This document shows, piece by piece, positions 48,503 to 58,572 of a stretch of 64,000 nucleotides of DNA. Within the stretch, counting starts at the first letter, position 1; each line of letters opens with the position of its first letter. The notes below the pieces were generated by a model. It was not told the origin of the DNA, searched no databases, and worked only from the letters and a program-made list of their open reading frames with translations. The stretch is from Pseudomonas cerasi (lineage in GTDB: Bacteria > Pseudomonadota > Gammaproteobacteria > Pseudomonadales > Pseudomonadaceae), in contig NZ_LT222319.1 of the NCBI RefSeq assembly GCF_900074915.1, positions 3,009,001-3,073,000 on the forward strand. Direction: 5' to 3'. Made by a program: the position numbers and the translations under genes.

Positions 48503-51500
48503 CTAGAAGTCCCTTTTATAGAAAATATCCAGCGAGCTGGCAACACCACTCGCGGCCTCGAGGTACACGCGCTTACTGAGCAGGTAGCGCAAGGCAATGG
48601 TATTGGCCGGTTCAAACACGCCTACGCCATAACGCAGGCTGAGCTTGTCGGTGATCTTGCCGCTGGCAACCACATTGGTCTTGTCGCCGGTTCCCGAAGT
48701 GTCCAGCTCGAAATCCTTGATACCCAGATTGTCTGCGAGCTTGCCGGTGGTCGACGAGCTGCCCGCAACACCCATTGCCAGCGCAGCCTGAGCGACCATG
48801 TTGTTGTCTTCGCCGGAAGTGCTGAGCGGTCTGCCCATGACCAGATAGGAAAGCGCCTGCTCCTGGCTCATCGCAGGCTCGGAAAACACCTCGGTGGTGG
48901 GCTGCTCGGCGCTGCCGGTCAGGCGGATACCGGCAATCACGTCGTCGGTCTGGCGAATCGCCTCGATGTCCAGATAAGGCTGGTCGACCGGGCCGGCAAA
49001 CAGCAGACGCGCCTTGCGTATGGTCAGCCGTTGACCGTAGGCACGATAACGACCGTCGTTCAGGTTGAGCTCGCCACGAGTGTCCAGATTGTCACCAATG
49101 TGTACATGCCCGACCAGATTGGCGGTGAGCCCGAACCCGCTGAAACTGAGCTTTTCCTGGCCGACTTCCACATCGATATCCATCGCCACGGCCAGCGGCG
49201 GAGCGCCCTCCTCGGTCTGCTGTCCGACGATCACTGTGTCACCGGAGAGCTTCACAGTGGACGGCGGCAACTCGCGTACGGTAATCGCGCCCTTGGGCAC
49301 CAGCACCTTGCCGGAGATCGCCAGTCGCTCGCCCTGCATGGAGATTTTCAGGTCAGGCGCCGCCTCTACCGCCGCATAGGGTTCGACATTGATCGGCAGG
49401 CGCGAGCCCTTGAGGCTCACATCGACATTCAGGCTTTGCCCCCAAGCCACCTGACCGCCTATGCTGCCCTGCCCGGTGCTGCCACTTTTCCAGCCGCCGT
49501 TGAGCTGTACGCTTTCTCCGGCAATCAACGCCTGGACCTTGAGGTCATGCAGTTCCATAGGCAGCTCTGCCCCCGCCACTTCACCCCCTTCAAGCGTCAC
49601 GTTGCCGTTGACCAGTGGCGCCAGCAACGTGCCTGACAACCGGCCATTGCCATTCAGACGCCCATTGAGTTTCTGCACCATCGGCGCGAAAGGACGTGCC
49701 ACCGAGATATCCAGCCCCGAGAGATTGAAGTCGCCCGCCAGGGTCTTGTCCTTGGCCAGCGGGTCAATCTGTGCGTTGAGCAACAGCCTTCCCAGCTTGC
49801 CGCCCTCAAAGTCGAGACGCGTGTCGATGCGTTTGGGCGCCAGCGTGGTGGCCAGTTTCAGCGTCTGATAAGGGAAGTCCAGCCACTGGTTGTTGTTGCG
49901 TACCCGCAGCGTGCCGCCTCCGGCGTCAATCGTGACCTTGCCGCTGGGGCCAGCTGCCGGAATGTCGAGTTGCACGTCTGCATTCAACGCGCCCTTCCAG
50001 GCAAAATCCTTGGGCATCCATTGCGCCAGGCTGTCCAGGGGGAAATTCTTGAGCTGATAACGCAGATGAGGCTCCGGCATCAGGCGCTGATCGCCGCCAC
50101 ACAGGCTGGCGCCCCCGGACAACCAGCAATGGGCACCAAAGTTGAGCCGGCCATCGGCCAGACGCTCGATCTTCGCCGGCTGCTGCAAACGCCAGTTCTG
50201 CCCGCCGCTCTGCACCGTACCGCTGGCCAGTCGGCCTCGCCAATCACCCTTGTCCAGGCCACCGTCAAGGCCGATGGCCAGCTTGAGCAGCGGTCCTTGC
50301 AGATCCAGCTTCAGCTGCTGGCTCTTGAGTGTGCCCTGACCGTCTACCAGCAAGGTGCCCAGCTGGGTATCGCCAGCCTGAATACCGGCACCTTTCAGGT
50401 TGATGATCGCGCGCTGCGCCTGATCCAGTCTGGCGTTGAGCGTGAGAGTCTGCAGACGATTGTCCTGCAAGGCGAGCTGGCTGCCCTGCAAGGCCAATTG
50501 CCCCTGGGGCGCCTGTAGCGTTCCGGCCAAGTCCAGCCGGCCTTTGACTTGCCCCTGCAAGCGTGGCCAAAGCTGGGCCAGACGCGGCAGATCCAGGTCC
50601 AGCTGCCCCTTGAGACGCTCCTGCAGGCTACCCGCACCTTGAATACGGTTGTCGCCGAGGCGGATGCTCAGGCTGCTGACATTCCATTGCTGATCATGGC
50701 CGTCAGCCTTGGCTTGCAGCAGCGCCGGCTGACCACGCAAACGCCCTTTCAAATCGAGGTCTGCGCTGAGTTCAAGCTGCGCGTTGCGCATCTGACCTTT
50801 GCTGCGCAACGGGCCTGCCAGTGTGCCGGGCAGTTCGGCAACCCAGAATGAAGGGTCCAACGCACTCAGGTCCAGAGCCGTATCCCAGCCGATGCCGTCA
50901 GCGAATTGCAGGTTCAGGAAACCGCTGGCCTTGCCCTGCCCTGCGACCAGTTCCAGTTGCGGCAGATGGATCTCTTGCAGATTGCCGCTGAACGGGCTGA
51001 CCAGGGTGAATGCACCGGCAGGCCCTTTGAGGCTGGCGTTGAAATTGCCGAGGTATTTGCCATCGGTATAGGAAATATCGCCCTTGAAGGCATGCAATGC
51101 CACTTGAGGCTCTGACGCCAATGGATACAGGCGCTGCCAGGGGAAATCCAGCCAGTCGATGCTCGCATCTGCAGAAAAACCGCGCTGCCAGTTCATCTTG
51201 CCGTTGATAGCCAGACGCTGCTGATCATCGGCGGCCAGATCGAGTCCGGCGATGGTTGCGCCGTTGGCATCCACGTTTCCTTTCAATGACAACGCGACAG
51301 GACCTTTCTCTGCGGGAAGGTTGGCGCTGCCATCTATCAGATAGCCCGAGTCAAGATTGCCTTCGGCGGTCAGCAGCAACTGGTCCAGCTGCAACGTATC
51401 AGGCAATGCAGCACTGGGTTTGAAGTGCTCGGCCGTCAGCTTGATGCGTGCAGGAAGGTGTTCGGCCAGGGGTTGCAACTCGCCGGTCAGCAAACCCGGC

Positions 51501-52192
51501 AGGTAGCCGCTGCTGTCCGCCTTGAGTTGCAGCGTTTTCAGCAGGTCGCCCTGAATATCCAGCGCCAGCGCCCAGGGCTGGCCATCCTGTGGTGGAAGTT
51601 GCAGTTGACCTTGCACACTGAGTGGCCAGTCGCCCTCGGGTTTCAGCAGGCCATTGAGGTCCAGCACAAGCGCATCACGTTGCAGGTGCGCACTGTCGAT
51701 CTTCAAGCCTTCGGCTGTCCAGTGCGCTGCCAGCTTGAGATCGCGCAATTGTTCGACGCCATCCAGTTGCAGACCACCCAGCTGTATATCACCCAGTTGC
51801 AGCGCCAGCGGTAACCTGAGCGTCGGTAACTGGATCGGGCCGTCGCTGGCGGGCGTATCGCTCGGCGGGAAGTGCATCAGCACCTGCTGCGCATGCAGAC
51901 GGTCGATGCACAGCGTCATCTTCAACAGGCAGGCAGGCGTCCAGGCGAAATCGACGGATTGAACCTCGACATGGTCTGCGCCCTGCTGCCATACCAGACG
52001 CTCGGCGCTCCACTGGCTACCCAGTCGCCCCTGAAAGTTTTCCAGCTGTACGCCGGGTACCCGAGCCAGGGCCCACTGGCTGCCCGTGTGGGTGCCCAGC
52101 AGCAGCGCGACAATAATGACCACAAGCAGCAGTAATGCGACAAGTCCCAGCCCGACGACCTTGGCTCCGCGGGTGATGTTCGACGTGTTCAA
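48503..52192 (-). CDS. tamB: Translocation and assembly module inner-membrane protein TamB
   Basis: Very large AsmA/TamB-family protein of 1229 residues. A single N-terminal membrane anchor, VVGLGLVALLLLVVIIVALLL, is followed by a long periplasmic beta-rich body and the C-terminal TamB (DUF490) domain. The latter is seen in LNLNDGRYRAYGQRLTIRKA, LLFAGPVDQPYLDIEAIRQT and LSLRYGVGVFEPANTIALRY. It bridges the periplasm and pairs with TamA in assembly of autotransporters and in phospholipid transport to the outer membrane. The ATG overlaps the tamA stop by 4 bp. Confidence 0.92.
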   Translation of the reverse strand: MNTSNITRGAKVVGLGLVALLLLVVIIVALLLGTHTGSQWALARVPGVQLENFQGRLGSQWSAERLVWQQGADHVEVQSVDFAWTPACLLKMTLCIDRLHAQQVLMHFPPSDTPASDGPIQLPTLRLPLALQLGDIQLGGLQLDGVEQLRDLKLAAHWTAEGLKIDSAHLQRDALVLDLNGLLKPEGDWPLSVQGQLQLPPQDGQPWALALDIQGDLLKTLQLKADSSGYLPGLLTGELQPLAEHLPARIKLTAEHFKPSAALPDTLQLDQLLLTAEGNLDSGYLIDGSANLPAEKGPVALSLKGNVDANGATIAGLDLAADDQQRLAINGKMNWQRGFSADASIDWLDFPWQRLYPLASEPQVALHAFKGDISYTDGKYLGNFNASLKGPAGAFTLVSPFSGNLQEIHLPQLELVAGQGKASGFLNLQFADGIGWDTALDLSALDPSFWVAELPGTLAGPLRSKGQMRNAQLELSADLDLKGRLRGQPALLQAKADGHDQQWNVSSLSIRLGDNRIQGAGSLQERLKGQLDLDLPRLAQLWPRLQGQVKGRLDLAGTLQAPQGQLALQGSQLALQDNRLQTLTLNARLDQAQRAIINLKGAGIQAGDTQLGTLLVDGQGTLKSQQLKLDLQGPLLKLAIGLDGGLDKGDWRGRLASGTVQSGGQNWRLQQPAKIERLADGRLNFGAHCWLSGGASLCGGDQRLMPEPHLRYQLKNFPLDSLAQWMPKDFAWKGALNADVQLDIPAAGPSGKVTIDAGGGTLRVRNNNQWLDFPYQTLKLATTLAPKRIDTRLDFEGGKLGRLLLNAQIDPLAKDKTLAGDFNLSGLDISVARPFAPMVQKLNGRLNGNGRLSGTLLAPLVNGNVTLEGGEVAGAELPMELHDLKVQALIAGESVQLNGGWKSGSTGQGSIGGQVAWGQSLNVDVSLKGSRLPINVEPYAAVEAAPDLKISMQGERLAISGKVLVPKGAITVRELPPSTVKLSGDTVIVGQQTEEGAPPLAVAMDIDVEVGQEKLSFSGFGLTANLVGHVHIGDNLDTRGELNLNDGRYRAYGQRLTIRKARLLFAGPVDQPYLDIEAIRQTDDVIAGIRLTGSAEQPTTEVFSEPAMSQEQALSYLVMGRPLSTSGEDNNMVAQAALAMGVAGSSSTTGKLADNLGIKDFELDTSGTGDKTNVVASGKITDKLSLRYGVGVFEPANTIALRYLLSKRVYLEAASGVASSLDIFYKRDF

Positions 52193-53913
52193 AGCTCCGG
52201 CCCCATCGAAAAGTGCAGACGGATTCCGCCATCATCGTCCAGCGCGTGGGCCAGATCGAGACGCAGCGGGCCCACTGGAGATACCCAGCGCACGCCGAAA
52301 CCCACCCCGGTTTTCAGGTCTGGCTTGTCCAGGCTGTTGAACGAGTTGCCCTGATCGATGAAGGTCGCCAGGCGCCATTTGTCAGCAATGGAATATTGGT
52401 ATTCGACGCTACCGGCAAACATATACCGGCCGCCGATACGGTCGCCGTCAGAATTGGTCGGTGACAGCTTCTGATAGTCATAGCCGCGCACGCTTTGATC
52501 GCCGCCGGCAAAAAAGCGCAGCGATGGCGGTATCGAGGTGTAACCGTCCGTAAGGTTGCCGCCAAACTGCACGCGACCGAGAAAGCGGTGATTTTGCGCG
52601 ACGGTGGTCAGCCCTTTGAGCAGCACATTGGCATGCACCAGGTTAGCGTCAGACAACATGCCCTCCTTGGCCACCTGCGTATCGAATTGCAGGCGATAAC
52701 CCTGGTGCGGGTCGATGCGATTGTCACTGCGCAGATACGAGTAACTGATACCGGGCATCAGCAGCGTACTGAGGCCGGCGTCATCACCCAGGCGATATTC
52801 TTCACGCTGCCATTTCAGGGATATGACCCGTTCCCAACCGCTGGGCAGCTTGCTGTGCCATTCCTGCCCGGCAGTCAGCAACTTGCTGAGGCTGTCGGTT
52901 CCGGCAATCTCTTCGTACTGATACCCGCCGGCGTAGCGCAATTTGTCGGTCAGCGGCGGATCAAGTGGCACGTCGTACCACAGGCCGATATTCTGCCGTG
53001 GCGCGGATATCTCGGATTCGAAACCGTAACTGTGGCCCTGCGGGTTGGCCCAGTGCCGGGTCCAGTTGGCTTTGCCGCGCGGGCCGACGTCGGTCGAATA
53101 GCCCAGACCCAGGCCCATGGTACGAGGTTTACGGGTTTCGAGCTGGACGGTCACCGGAATGACCTGGTTTTGCGCTGCGGTGGGCGCCGCATCGACCCGT
53201 ACGCCCTCGAAATAGCCGCTGCCCTGCATCGCCTGGGTCAGTTCGGCAATCAGTTGGGAGTCGTAGGGCGTGTTCTCCTTGAACGGCACCATGCGCTTGA
53301 GCAGATCGTCATCAAATGGCGCGTCGCCGCTGAACATGACCTTGCCGAGCGTGTAGCGCGGTCCGCTTTCATAAACCAGTTCGATATCGGCCACACCGGC
53401 CCGCGGATCGATGGCCAGACGCTGACTGGTGAAATGGCCACTGAAAAATCCGTAGCGCGAGGCCTGATTCTGGATCAGGCGCTTGGCGTCTTCATAGTTG
53501 CCGTGGTTCAACACCGCGCCGCTTTTCAGCGCGTCGCTGCTCGGCACACGAAAGGCCTTCATTGCTGCCGTCGGCCCTTCGACCCGGATCACCACGTTAC
53601 GCAGGTGAATGGGCTCGCCCGGCTGGATGTTGATCACCAGGCTGGGTTGATCTCCGTCCTTGATCTCACTGTCGATCTGCGCCTGGTAATAACCCAGCGC
53701 CTGAGCGGCTTTTTCCGCCTGTTGCTCAGCGCCGAGGCTGAAATTACGCAGCGCCTGGACGTCACGCTCGCCCAAATCACCGACATACCCTTCGACGCTG
53801 GCCTTGAGTTGCGGATTGGCAGGCTTGATCCTGACGTCGAGGCGGGCCTGGGCAAGCGCCGCCGCACTCATGGTCATCAGGAACACGCTGCTGAATAGTC
53901 TGAAAAGCTTCAT
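52189..53913 (-). CDS. tamA: Outer-membrane assembly protein TamA (Omp85 family)
   Basis: Omp85-family barrel of 574 residues. A signal peptide (FRLFSSVFLMTMSAAALAQA) precedes POTRA domains, including VNIQPGEPIHLRNVVIRVEG-type text (here LVINIQPGEPIHLRNVVIRV). The C-terminal 16-strand barrel contains the lid-loop motif region GGDQSVRGYDYQKL, equivalent to the VRGF/Y motif of Omp85 proteins, and ends LHFSMGPEL. ATG 53913 is used because the upstream extension is not signal-like. The tamA-tamB coupling matches E. coli. Confidence 0.92.
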   Translation of the reverse strand: MKLFRLFSSVFLMTMSAAALAQARLDVRIKPANPQLKASVEGYVGDLGERDVQALRNFSLGAEQQAEKAAQALGYYQAQIDSEIKDGDQPSLVINIQPGEPIHLRNVVIRVEGPTAAMKAFRVPSSDALKSGAVLNHGNYEDAKRLIQNQASRYGFFSGHFTSQRLAIDPRAGVADIELVYESGPRYTLGKVMFSGDAPFDDDLLKRMVPFKENTPYDSQLIAELTQAMQGSGYFEGVRVDAAPTAAQNQVIPVTVQLETRKPRTMGLGLGYSTDVGPRGKANWTRHWANPQGHSYGFESEISAPRQNIGLWYDVPLDPPLTDKLRYAGGYQYEEIAGTDSLSKLLTAGQEWHSKLPSGWERVISLKWQREEYRLGDDAGLSTLLMPGISYSYLRSDNRIDPHQGYRLQFDTQVAKEGMLSDANLVHANVLLKGLTTVAQNHRFLGRVQFGGNLTDGYTSIPPSLRFFAGGDQSVRGYDYQKLSPTNSDGDRIGGRYMFAGSVEYQYSIADKWRLATFIDQGNSFNSLDKPDLKTGVGFGVRWVSPVGPLRLDLAHALDDDGGIRLHFSMGPEL

Positions 53914-53972
53914 GGGCGTAGATGCTACCACGATCGACAGGCTGCACTGGAAGCCCACGAATTGTCGGATAT

Positions 53973-54644
53973 TCAGGCCATTACGTCAGGGACCGGCAGT
54001 GAAACCTGAGGGTTCGGATGAAAAAACACATGCTCTCGGACAGGGCCTACAGCAATTTCACCGATCTCTTCGTAGCCCTGTCGCTTATAGAATTCCAGAT
54101 AACGCGGATTGCCGGTATCGACCACGATGCCCTGGGAGTGTTCATCCACTGCGCACCAGTCATGCAACGCTGCCAGCAGTTGCTCGCTCAGGTCCTGGCC
54201 GAGCTTCTGCCCCTGGAACTCCGGATCAAGGCCTATCAACGGCAGCACATGCACGGTTTCCGACGGCACACAGGCGAGCACTGCGTTGTAATAGGCCAGA
54301 TAGCGTTGAGTGCAGCCCAGACCGGTGTCCATCACCATGCGCAGACGCCAGGCCCAGCTTTCGGTGACACCCAGACGACGCTGCGGCGGTGCGATCAGCG
54401 CTACGCCGACCAAACGGTCCTGCAGGAACAGGCCCAGCGCAGGCTGGTTTTGTAGAAAGTGTTGTTTGACCAGCTGGCGAATGGTCGCCAACACACGTTG
54501 CTCATATCCCTCACGCTCGGCGTTGAACAGATAGGCAAATGTCGGATCGTGCCGGTAGGCCCTGAACAGCAAGGAGCGGGTTTCACGGGAATAACCACTG
54601 TCGAGTTGGCGAATTTCACCCGTGATGGCAGCAGGTAGGGACAT
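53973..54644 (-). CDS. GNAT family N-acetyltransferase
   Basis: Acetyltransferase-like protein of 223 residues. Motif A is VLPLIGLDPEFQGQKLGQDL, with an acetyl-CoA loop QGQKLG. Motif B region GIVVDTGNPRYLEFYKRQGY fits the GNAT fold, and an extended N-terminal helical part includes YSRETRSLLFRAYRHDPTF. ATG 54644 has GAGG upstream. It reads away from xthA. The substrate is unknown; pseudomonad homologues are annotated only generically. Confidence 0.8.
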   Translation of the reverse strand: MSLPAAITGEIRQLDSGYSRETRSLLFRAYRHDPTFAYLFNAEREGYEQRVLATIRQLVKQHFLQNQPALGLFLQDRLVGVALIAPPQRRLGVTESWAWRLRMVMDTGLGCTQRYLAYYNAVLACVPSETVHVLPLIGLDPEFQGQKLGQDLSEQLLAALHDWCAVDEHSQGIVVDTGNPRYLEFYKRQGYEEIGEIAVGPVREHVFFHPNPQVSLPVPDVMA

Positions 54645-54836
54645 AAAAGGCCTCGTGTTAACGGAACTGCGTCTGGCGCAGCGGTTTTGGCAAGCAGGCT
54701 TTCGAGTGATGGCCATTGATAACAGTTCCAACGAATTATCCAGACACCCCCTGGCCTGCGCTTCCGACACGGCACTGGTCCTGAAACCACAGGTCGGCTA
54801 GCATCGCTGTTTGTTTTTGCTCAGGACCGCTGCTTT

Positions 54837-55649
54837 ATGAAAATCGTCTCGTTCAACATCAATGGTCTGCGCGCTCGACCGCATCAGCTGGCGGCGCTGA
54901 TCGACAAACATCAACCTGACGTGATCGGTCTTCAGGAAACCAAGGTTTCGGACGAGCAATTCCCCCAGGCGGAAGTCGAAGCGCTGGGCTATCACGTTCA
55001 CTTCCACGGCCAGAAAGGCCATTACGGTGTCGCTCTGCTGTCTCGCAACGCGCCACTGGCCCTGCACAAGGGTTTCGAAGGCGACGACGAGGAATCCCAG
55101 AAGCGTTTCATCTGGGGGACTTACGCCGACAGCAACGGCCAGCCGGTAACCATCATGAATGGCTACTTTCCACAGGGCGAGAGCTGCGACCACCCGACCA
55201 AATTCCCCGCCAAACAGCGCTTTTACGAGAACCTGCAAACACTGCTCGAAGGCCACTTCAGTAACGATCAGCCGCTGATCGTCATGGGCGACGTGAATAT
55301 CTCTCCGCAGGATTGCGATATCGGCATTGGCGCCGACAACGCCAAACGCTGGCTGAAAACCGGCAAGTGCAGCTTTCTGCCTGAAGAGCGGGAGTGGATG
55401 GAGCGCCTGAAAAACTGGGGGCTGGTGGACAGCTTTCGGCACCTGTATCCGGAAGTCGTCGACCGCTTCAGCTGGTTCGACTATCGCAGCCGTGGCTTTG
55501 AAGACGAGCCCAAACGCGGCCTGCGCATCGATCTGATCATGACCTCTACCTGTCTGCAGCCACGCATCAAGGAAGCGGGTGTGGATTACGATTTGCGCGG
55601 AATGGAAAAACCGTCCGATCACGCGCCCATCTGGCTGGAACTCAGCTGA
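54837..55649 (+). CDS. xthA: Exodeoxyribonuclease III
   Basis: AP endonuclease and 3'-5' exonuclease for base-excision repair, 270 residues. Family motifs are all present: [25 protein letters not shown] (catalytic Glu), [25 protein letters not shown] (Asp and Asn), [10 protein letters not shown] and [11 protein letters not shown] (catalytic Asp-His). Length and motif spacing match E. coli ExoIII and not the shorter ExoA type. It is probably monocistronic. Confidence 0.95.
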   Translation: MKIVSFNINGLRARPHQLAALIDKHQPDVIGLQETKVSDEQFPQAEVEALGYHVHFHGQKGHYGVALLSRNAPLALHKGFEGDDEESQKRFIWGTYADSNGQPVTIMNGYFPQGESCDHPTKFPAKQRFYENLQTLLEGHFSNDQPLIVMGDVNISPQDCDIGIGADNAKRWLKTGKCSFLPEEREWMERLKNWGLVDSFRHLYPEVVDRFSWFDYRSRGFEDEPKRGLRIDLIMTSTCLQPRIKEAGVDYDLRGMEKPSDHAPIWLELS

Positions 55650-55803
55650 CTGATCCCCTCCCAGGCTCCTCCTGCGCGATCCTTCCTTATAAGGGGTGGG
55701 TCGCGCTGAAAGCTGAAACACGCACAGACCCTGAAATTGTCATATTCCGGCAATCTCTCTGACTTATTCTCCCGGCACCCTCCCGTGATTCATGGTGACG
55801 CCG

Positions 55804-57147
55804 ATGCTGCGCGCTTTGCTTACGGCGCTCATTCTGTCGAGCGCCACCCTGCCCGCTTTCGCGCAAGCCGCACTGCCGCTGCCTGCTGGCGATATACCGG
55901 CGTTGCGCATTCAAGGCTCCAACACCATCAATGCCCAACTCGGACCTGCGCTGGTCGAAGGATTGATGCGCCAGCAAGGTCTGCAATCGGTACAGACCCT
56001 TCCCGGCAACACCCTCAATGAACAGCGCGTCATCGGAACCACGGCCGCCGGTCAACCCGTCAGTGTCGAAGTCGCCGCCCATGGCTCAGGCACCGGTTTC
56101 ACTGCGCTGAAAGCCGGCAGTGCGGATGTCGCGGCCTCCTCTCGACCGATCAAGGATCAGGAGGCCAAAGATCTGGCCAGCCTCGGTGACCTGAAAAGCG
56201 CAGCCAGCGAGCAAACCATTGCCATCGACGGCGTTGCAGTGATCCTGCATCCCGCCAATCCGCTGAGACAACTGGATACCCTTCAACTGGCGCGCATTTT
56301 CAGTGGCGAAGTCAGAAACTGGAGTGAGATCGGTGGCAATCCAGGCGCCATCCATCTCTATGTTCGCGATGAAAAGTCCGGCACCTACGAGACGTTCAAG
56401 GACCTTGTACTGAGCAAATACGGTAAGACCCTGCTCGGCAGCGCCGCGCGATTCGAATCCAGCGAACAGCTCTCCGACGAAGTCAGCAAGGACATCAATG
56501 GCATCGGCTTCATCGGCCTGCCTTCCATCCGCCGCGCCAAGGCGGTGGCCATAGCCGACGGCGATTCCAGGCCCATGCTGCCGACCGTCAGCCTGATTGC
56601 CACCGAAGACTATCCGTTGTCGCGACGACTGTACTTTTATGTGCCCACCTCGGCCCATCAGCGCTGGGCGCAGGCGCTGGTCCGTTTCGCGCAGAGCGCC
56701 GACGGCCAGGCCATCGTCGCGCAGAGCGGTTTTGTCGCGCAGACCGTGCAGGTGCTCAAGGTGCAGCCTACCGCGCAGATGCCCCCCGATTACCAGGCGC
56801 TGGCACGCAAGGCCGAACGCCTGTCCGTCAACTTCCGCTTTGCCCAAGGCAGCGCACGCCTGGACAACAAGGCGCAGCAGGACCTCAAGCGGGTCGCGGA
56901 TTACCTGAAATCCAGCGACAAACTGGACCGGCATGTAACGCTGGTCGGCTTCGGCGACGCCAAGAGCGACCCGGAGCGTGCCGCCCTGCTTTCCAGGCTG
57001 CGTGCCATGGCCGTGCGCCGGGAACTGCTGAAAAGTGGCGTGACGTTCCGCGATATCGTTGGCCTGGGTGACGAGATGCCGGTGGCCACCAATGATATCG
57101 ACGACGGCCGGATCAAGAACCGTCGCGTCGAAGTCTGGGTGCAGTAA
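55804..57147 (+). CDS. PstS-like phosphate-binding domain fused to an OmpA-like domain
   Basis: Exported protein of about 447 residues. The signal peptide is RALLTALILSSATLPAFAQA. Residues about 30-310 form a PBP-like domain of the PstS-2 type: IPALRIQGSNTINAQLGPAL, AHGSGTGFTALKAGSADVAA and YVRDEKSGTYETFKDLVLSK. Residues about 335-447 form an OmpA/MotB peptidoglycan-binding domain: VNFRFAQGSARLDNKAQQDL, VTLVGFGDAKSDPERAALLS and IKNRRVEVWV. ATG 55804 is preferred because GGTGA precedes it; ATG 55792 is also possible. The fusion suggests a phosphate-binding protein tethered to the cell wall, not a simple importer subunit. Confidence 0.82.
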   Translation: MLRALLTALILSSATLPAFAQAALPLPAGDIPALRIQGSNTINAQLGPALVEGLMRQQGLQSVQTLPGNTLNEQRVIGTTAAGQPVSVEVAAHGSGTGFTALKAGSADVAASSRPIKDQEAKDLASLGDLKSAASEQTIAIDGVAVILHPANPLRQLDTLQLARIFSGEVRNWSEIGGNPGAIHLYVRDEKSGTYETFKDLVLSKYGKTLLGSAARFESSEQLSDEVSKDINGIGFIGLPSIRRAKAVAIADGDSRPMLPTVSLIATEDYPLSRRLYFYVPTSAHQRWAQALVRFAQSADGQAIVAQSGFVAQTVQVLKVQPTAQMPPDYQALARKAERLSVNFRFAQGSARLDNKAQQDLKRVADYLKSSDKLDRHVTLVGFGDAKSDPERAALLSRLRAMAVRRELLKSGVTFRDIVGLGDEMPVATNDIDDGRIKNRRVEVWVQ

Positions 57148-57158
57148 TTGGCTGACAG

Positions 57159-58388
57159 CTAGAGTTGGCTGCGCGCCAGATCTGCCGGCATATATTTGCC
57201 CAGTTCATACTTGCCGACGGCAGCGCGATGCACTTCATCCGGGCCGTCAGCCAGACGCAGGGTACGCTGCATGGCGTACATGTAGGCCAGCGGGAAATCA
57301 TTGGAAACCCCGGCGCCACCGTGCATCTGAATCGCTCGGTCTATGACCTTCAGCGCCACGTTGGGGGCAACCACCTTGATCTGCGCGATTTCGCTTCTGG
57401 CAACCTTGTTGCCGACGGTGTCCATCATGTACGCCGCTTTCAGGGTCAGCAGGCGTGCCATGTCAATCTCCATGCGCGAGTCGGCGATCAGGTCGATATT
57501 GCCGCCCAGCTTGGCCAACGGTTTGCCGAACGCAACGCGGTCAATGGAACGCCTGCACATCAGCTCCAGCGCCCGCTCCGCCATGCCGATCGAGCGCATG
57601 CAGTGGTGAATGCGCCCTGGTCCTAGCCTTCCCTGAGCGATTTCAAACCCTCGCCCTTCACCAAGCAGCACGTTTTCGAACGGGACCTTGACGTTTTCGA
57701 ACAGCACTTCGGCATGGCCATGGGGCGCATCGTCATAGCCGAACACCGGCAGTGGCCTCACGATCTTTACGCCGGGCGTATCGACCGGCACCAGAATCAT
57801 CGAATGCTGCTGATGGCGCGGCCCCTCAGGATTGCTCAGGCCCATGAATATCAGGATTTTGCAGCGCGGGTCGCAGGCACCGGAGGTCCACCACTTGCGT
57901 CCGTTGATGACCCATTGGTCACCGTCACGCTCAGCGCGCGCGGCCATATTGGTGGCGTCCGATGAGGCCACGTCGGGCTCGGTCATGGCAAAGGCAGAGC
58001 GAATCTCACCGCGCAGCAGCGGTTCGAGCCAGCGGGTTTTCTGGTCCTCACTGGCATAGCGGACCAGTACCTCCATGTTGCCGGTGTCGGGCGCCGAGCA
58101 ATTGAAGGGCTCGGGACCGAGCAGTGAGCGACCCATGATTTCCGCCAGCGGCGCGTACTCCAGATTACTCAGGCCGGCGCCAAACCCGGAGTCTGGCAGG
58201 AACAGATTCCACAAGCCTTCCGACTTGGCACGGGCCTTGAGCTCTTCCATGATTGCCGTGGGCTGCCAGCGATCCCCTTCGGCCACTTGCCGCTCGAAAA
58301 CCGGCTCGGCCGGATAGACGTATGCATCCATGAACGCCGTGACGCGCTCACGCAGGGCCTGCACCTTCGGGGAATACGCAAAATCCAT
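57159..58388 (-). CDS. Acyl-CoA dehydrogenase (ACAD10/11-like)
   Basis: FAD flavoenzyme of 409 residues catalysing alpha,beta-dehydrogenation of an acyl-CoA. Signatures are [20 protein letters not shown] (flavin and substrate loop), [20 protein letters not shown], and the C-terminal [20 protein letters not shown]. Sequence style is that of the ACAD10/11-like group rather than the classical short-chain dehydrogenases. It is transcribed divergently from a LysR gene 184 bp away, a typical regulator-target pair. The substrate is unknown. Confidence 0.86.
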   Translation of the reverse strand: MDFAYSPKVQALRERVTAFMDAYVYPAEPVFERQVAEGDRWQPTAIMEELKARAKSEGLWNLFLPDSGFGAGLSNLEYAPLAEIMGRSLLGPEPFNCSAPDTGNMEVLVRYASEDQKTRWLEPLLRGEIRSAFAMTEPDVASSDATNMAARAERDGDQWVINGRKWWTSGACDPRCKILIFMGLSNPEGPRHQQHSMILVPVDTPGVKIVRPLPVFGYDDAPHGHAEVLFENVKVPFENVLLGEGRGFEIAQGRLGPGRIHHCMRSIGMAERALELMCRRSIDRVAFGKPLAKLGGNIDLIADSRMEIDMARLLTLKAAYMMDTVGNKVARSEIAQIKVVAPNVALKVIDRAIQMHGGAGVSNDFPLAYMYAMQRTLRLADGPDEVHRAAVGKYELGKYMPADLARSQL

Positions 58389-58572
58389 GGGGTCGCCACC
58401 GTGTCGATCGGGTTGTCGAAGTCATGAACGCGATGCTAGAGAACCGCTGCACATTTATCTAATCTATTCTCAGCGTGTATAAACATTCATAACCGATATA
58501 TGATCCATCACCATTGCGGCATTACGCCCCTCTAAACAGTCAATCACAATAACGGCACGAGGCGCCCCATCA
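58389..58572. promoter_or_regulatory. Divergent promoter region, acyl-CoA dehydrogenase/LysR
   Basis: 184 bp between the two divergently read genes. The left-centre is AT-rich (about 58452-58510) and likely includes both promoters and the LysR binding site. Several T-N11-A arrangements occur there, but none stands out enough to name as the operator. Confidence 0.45.
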
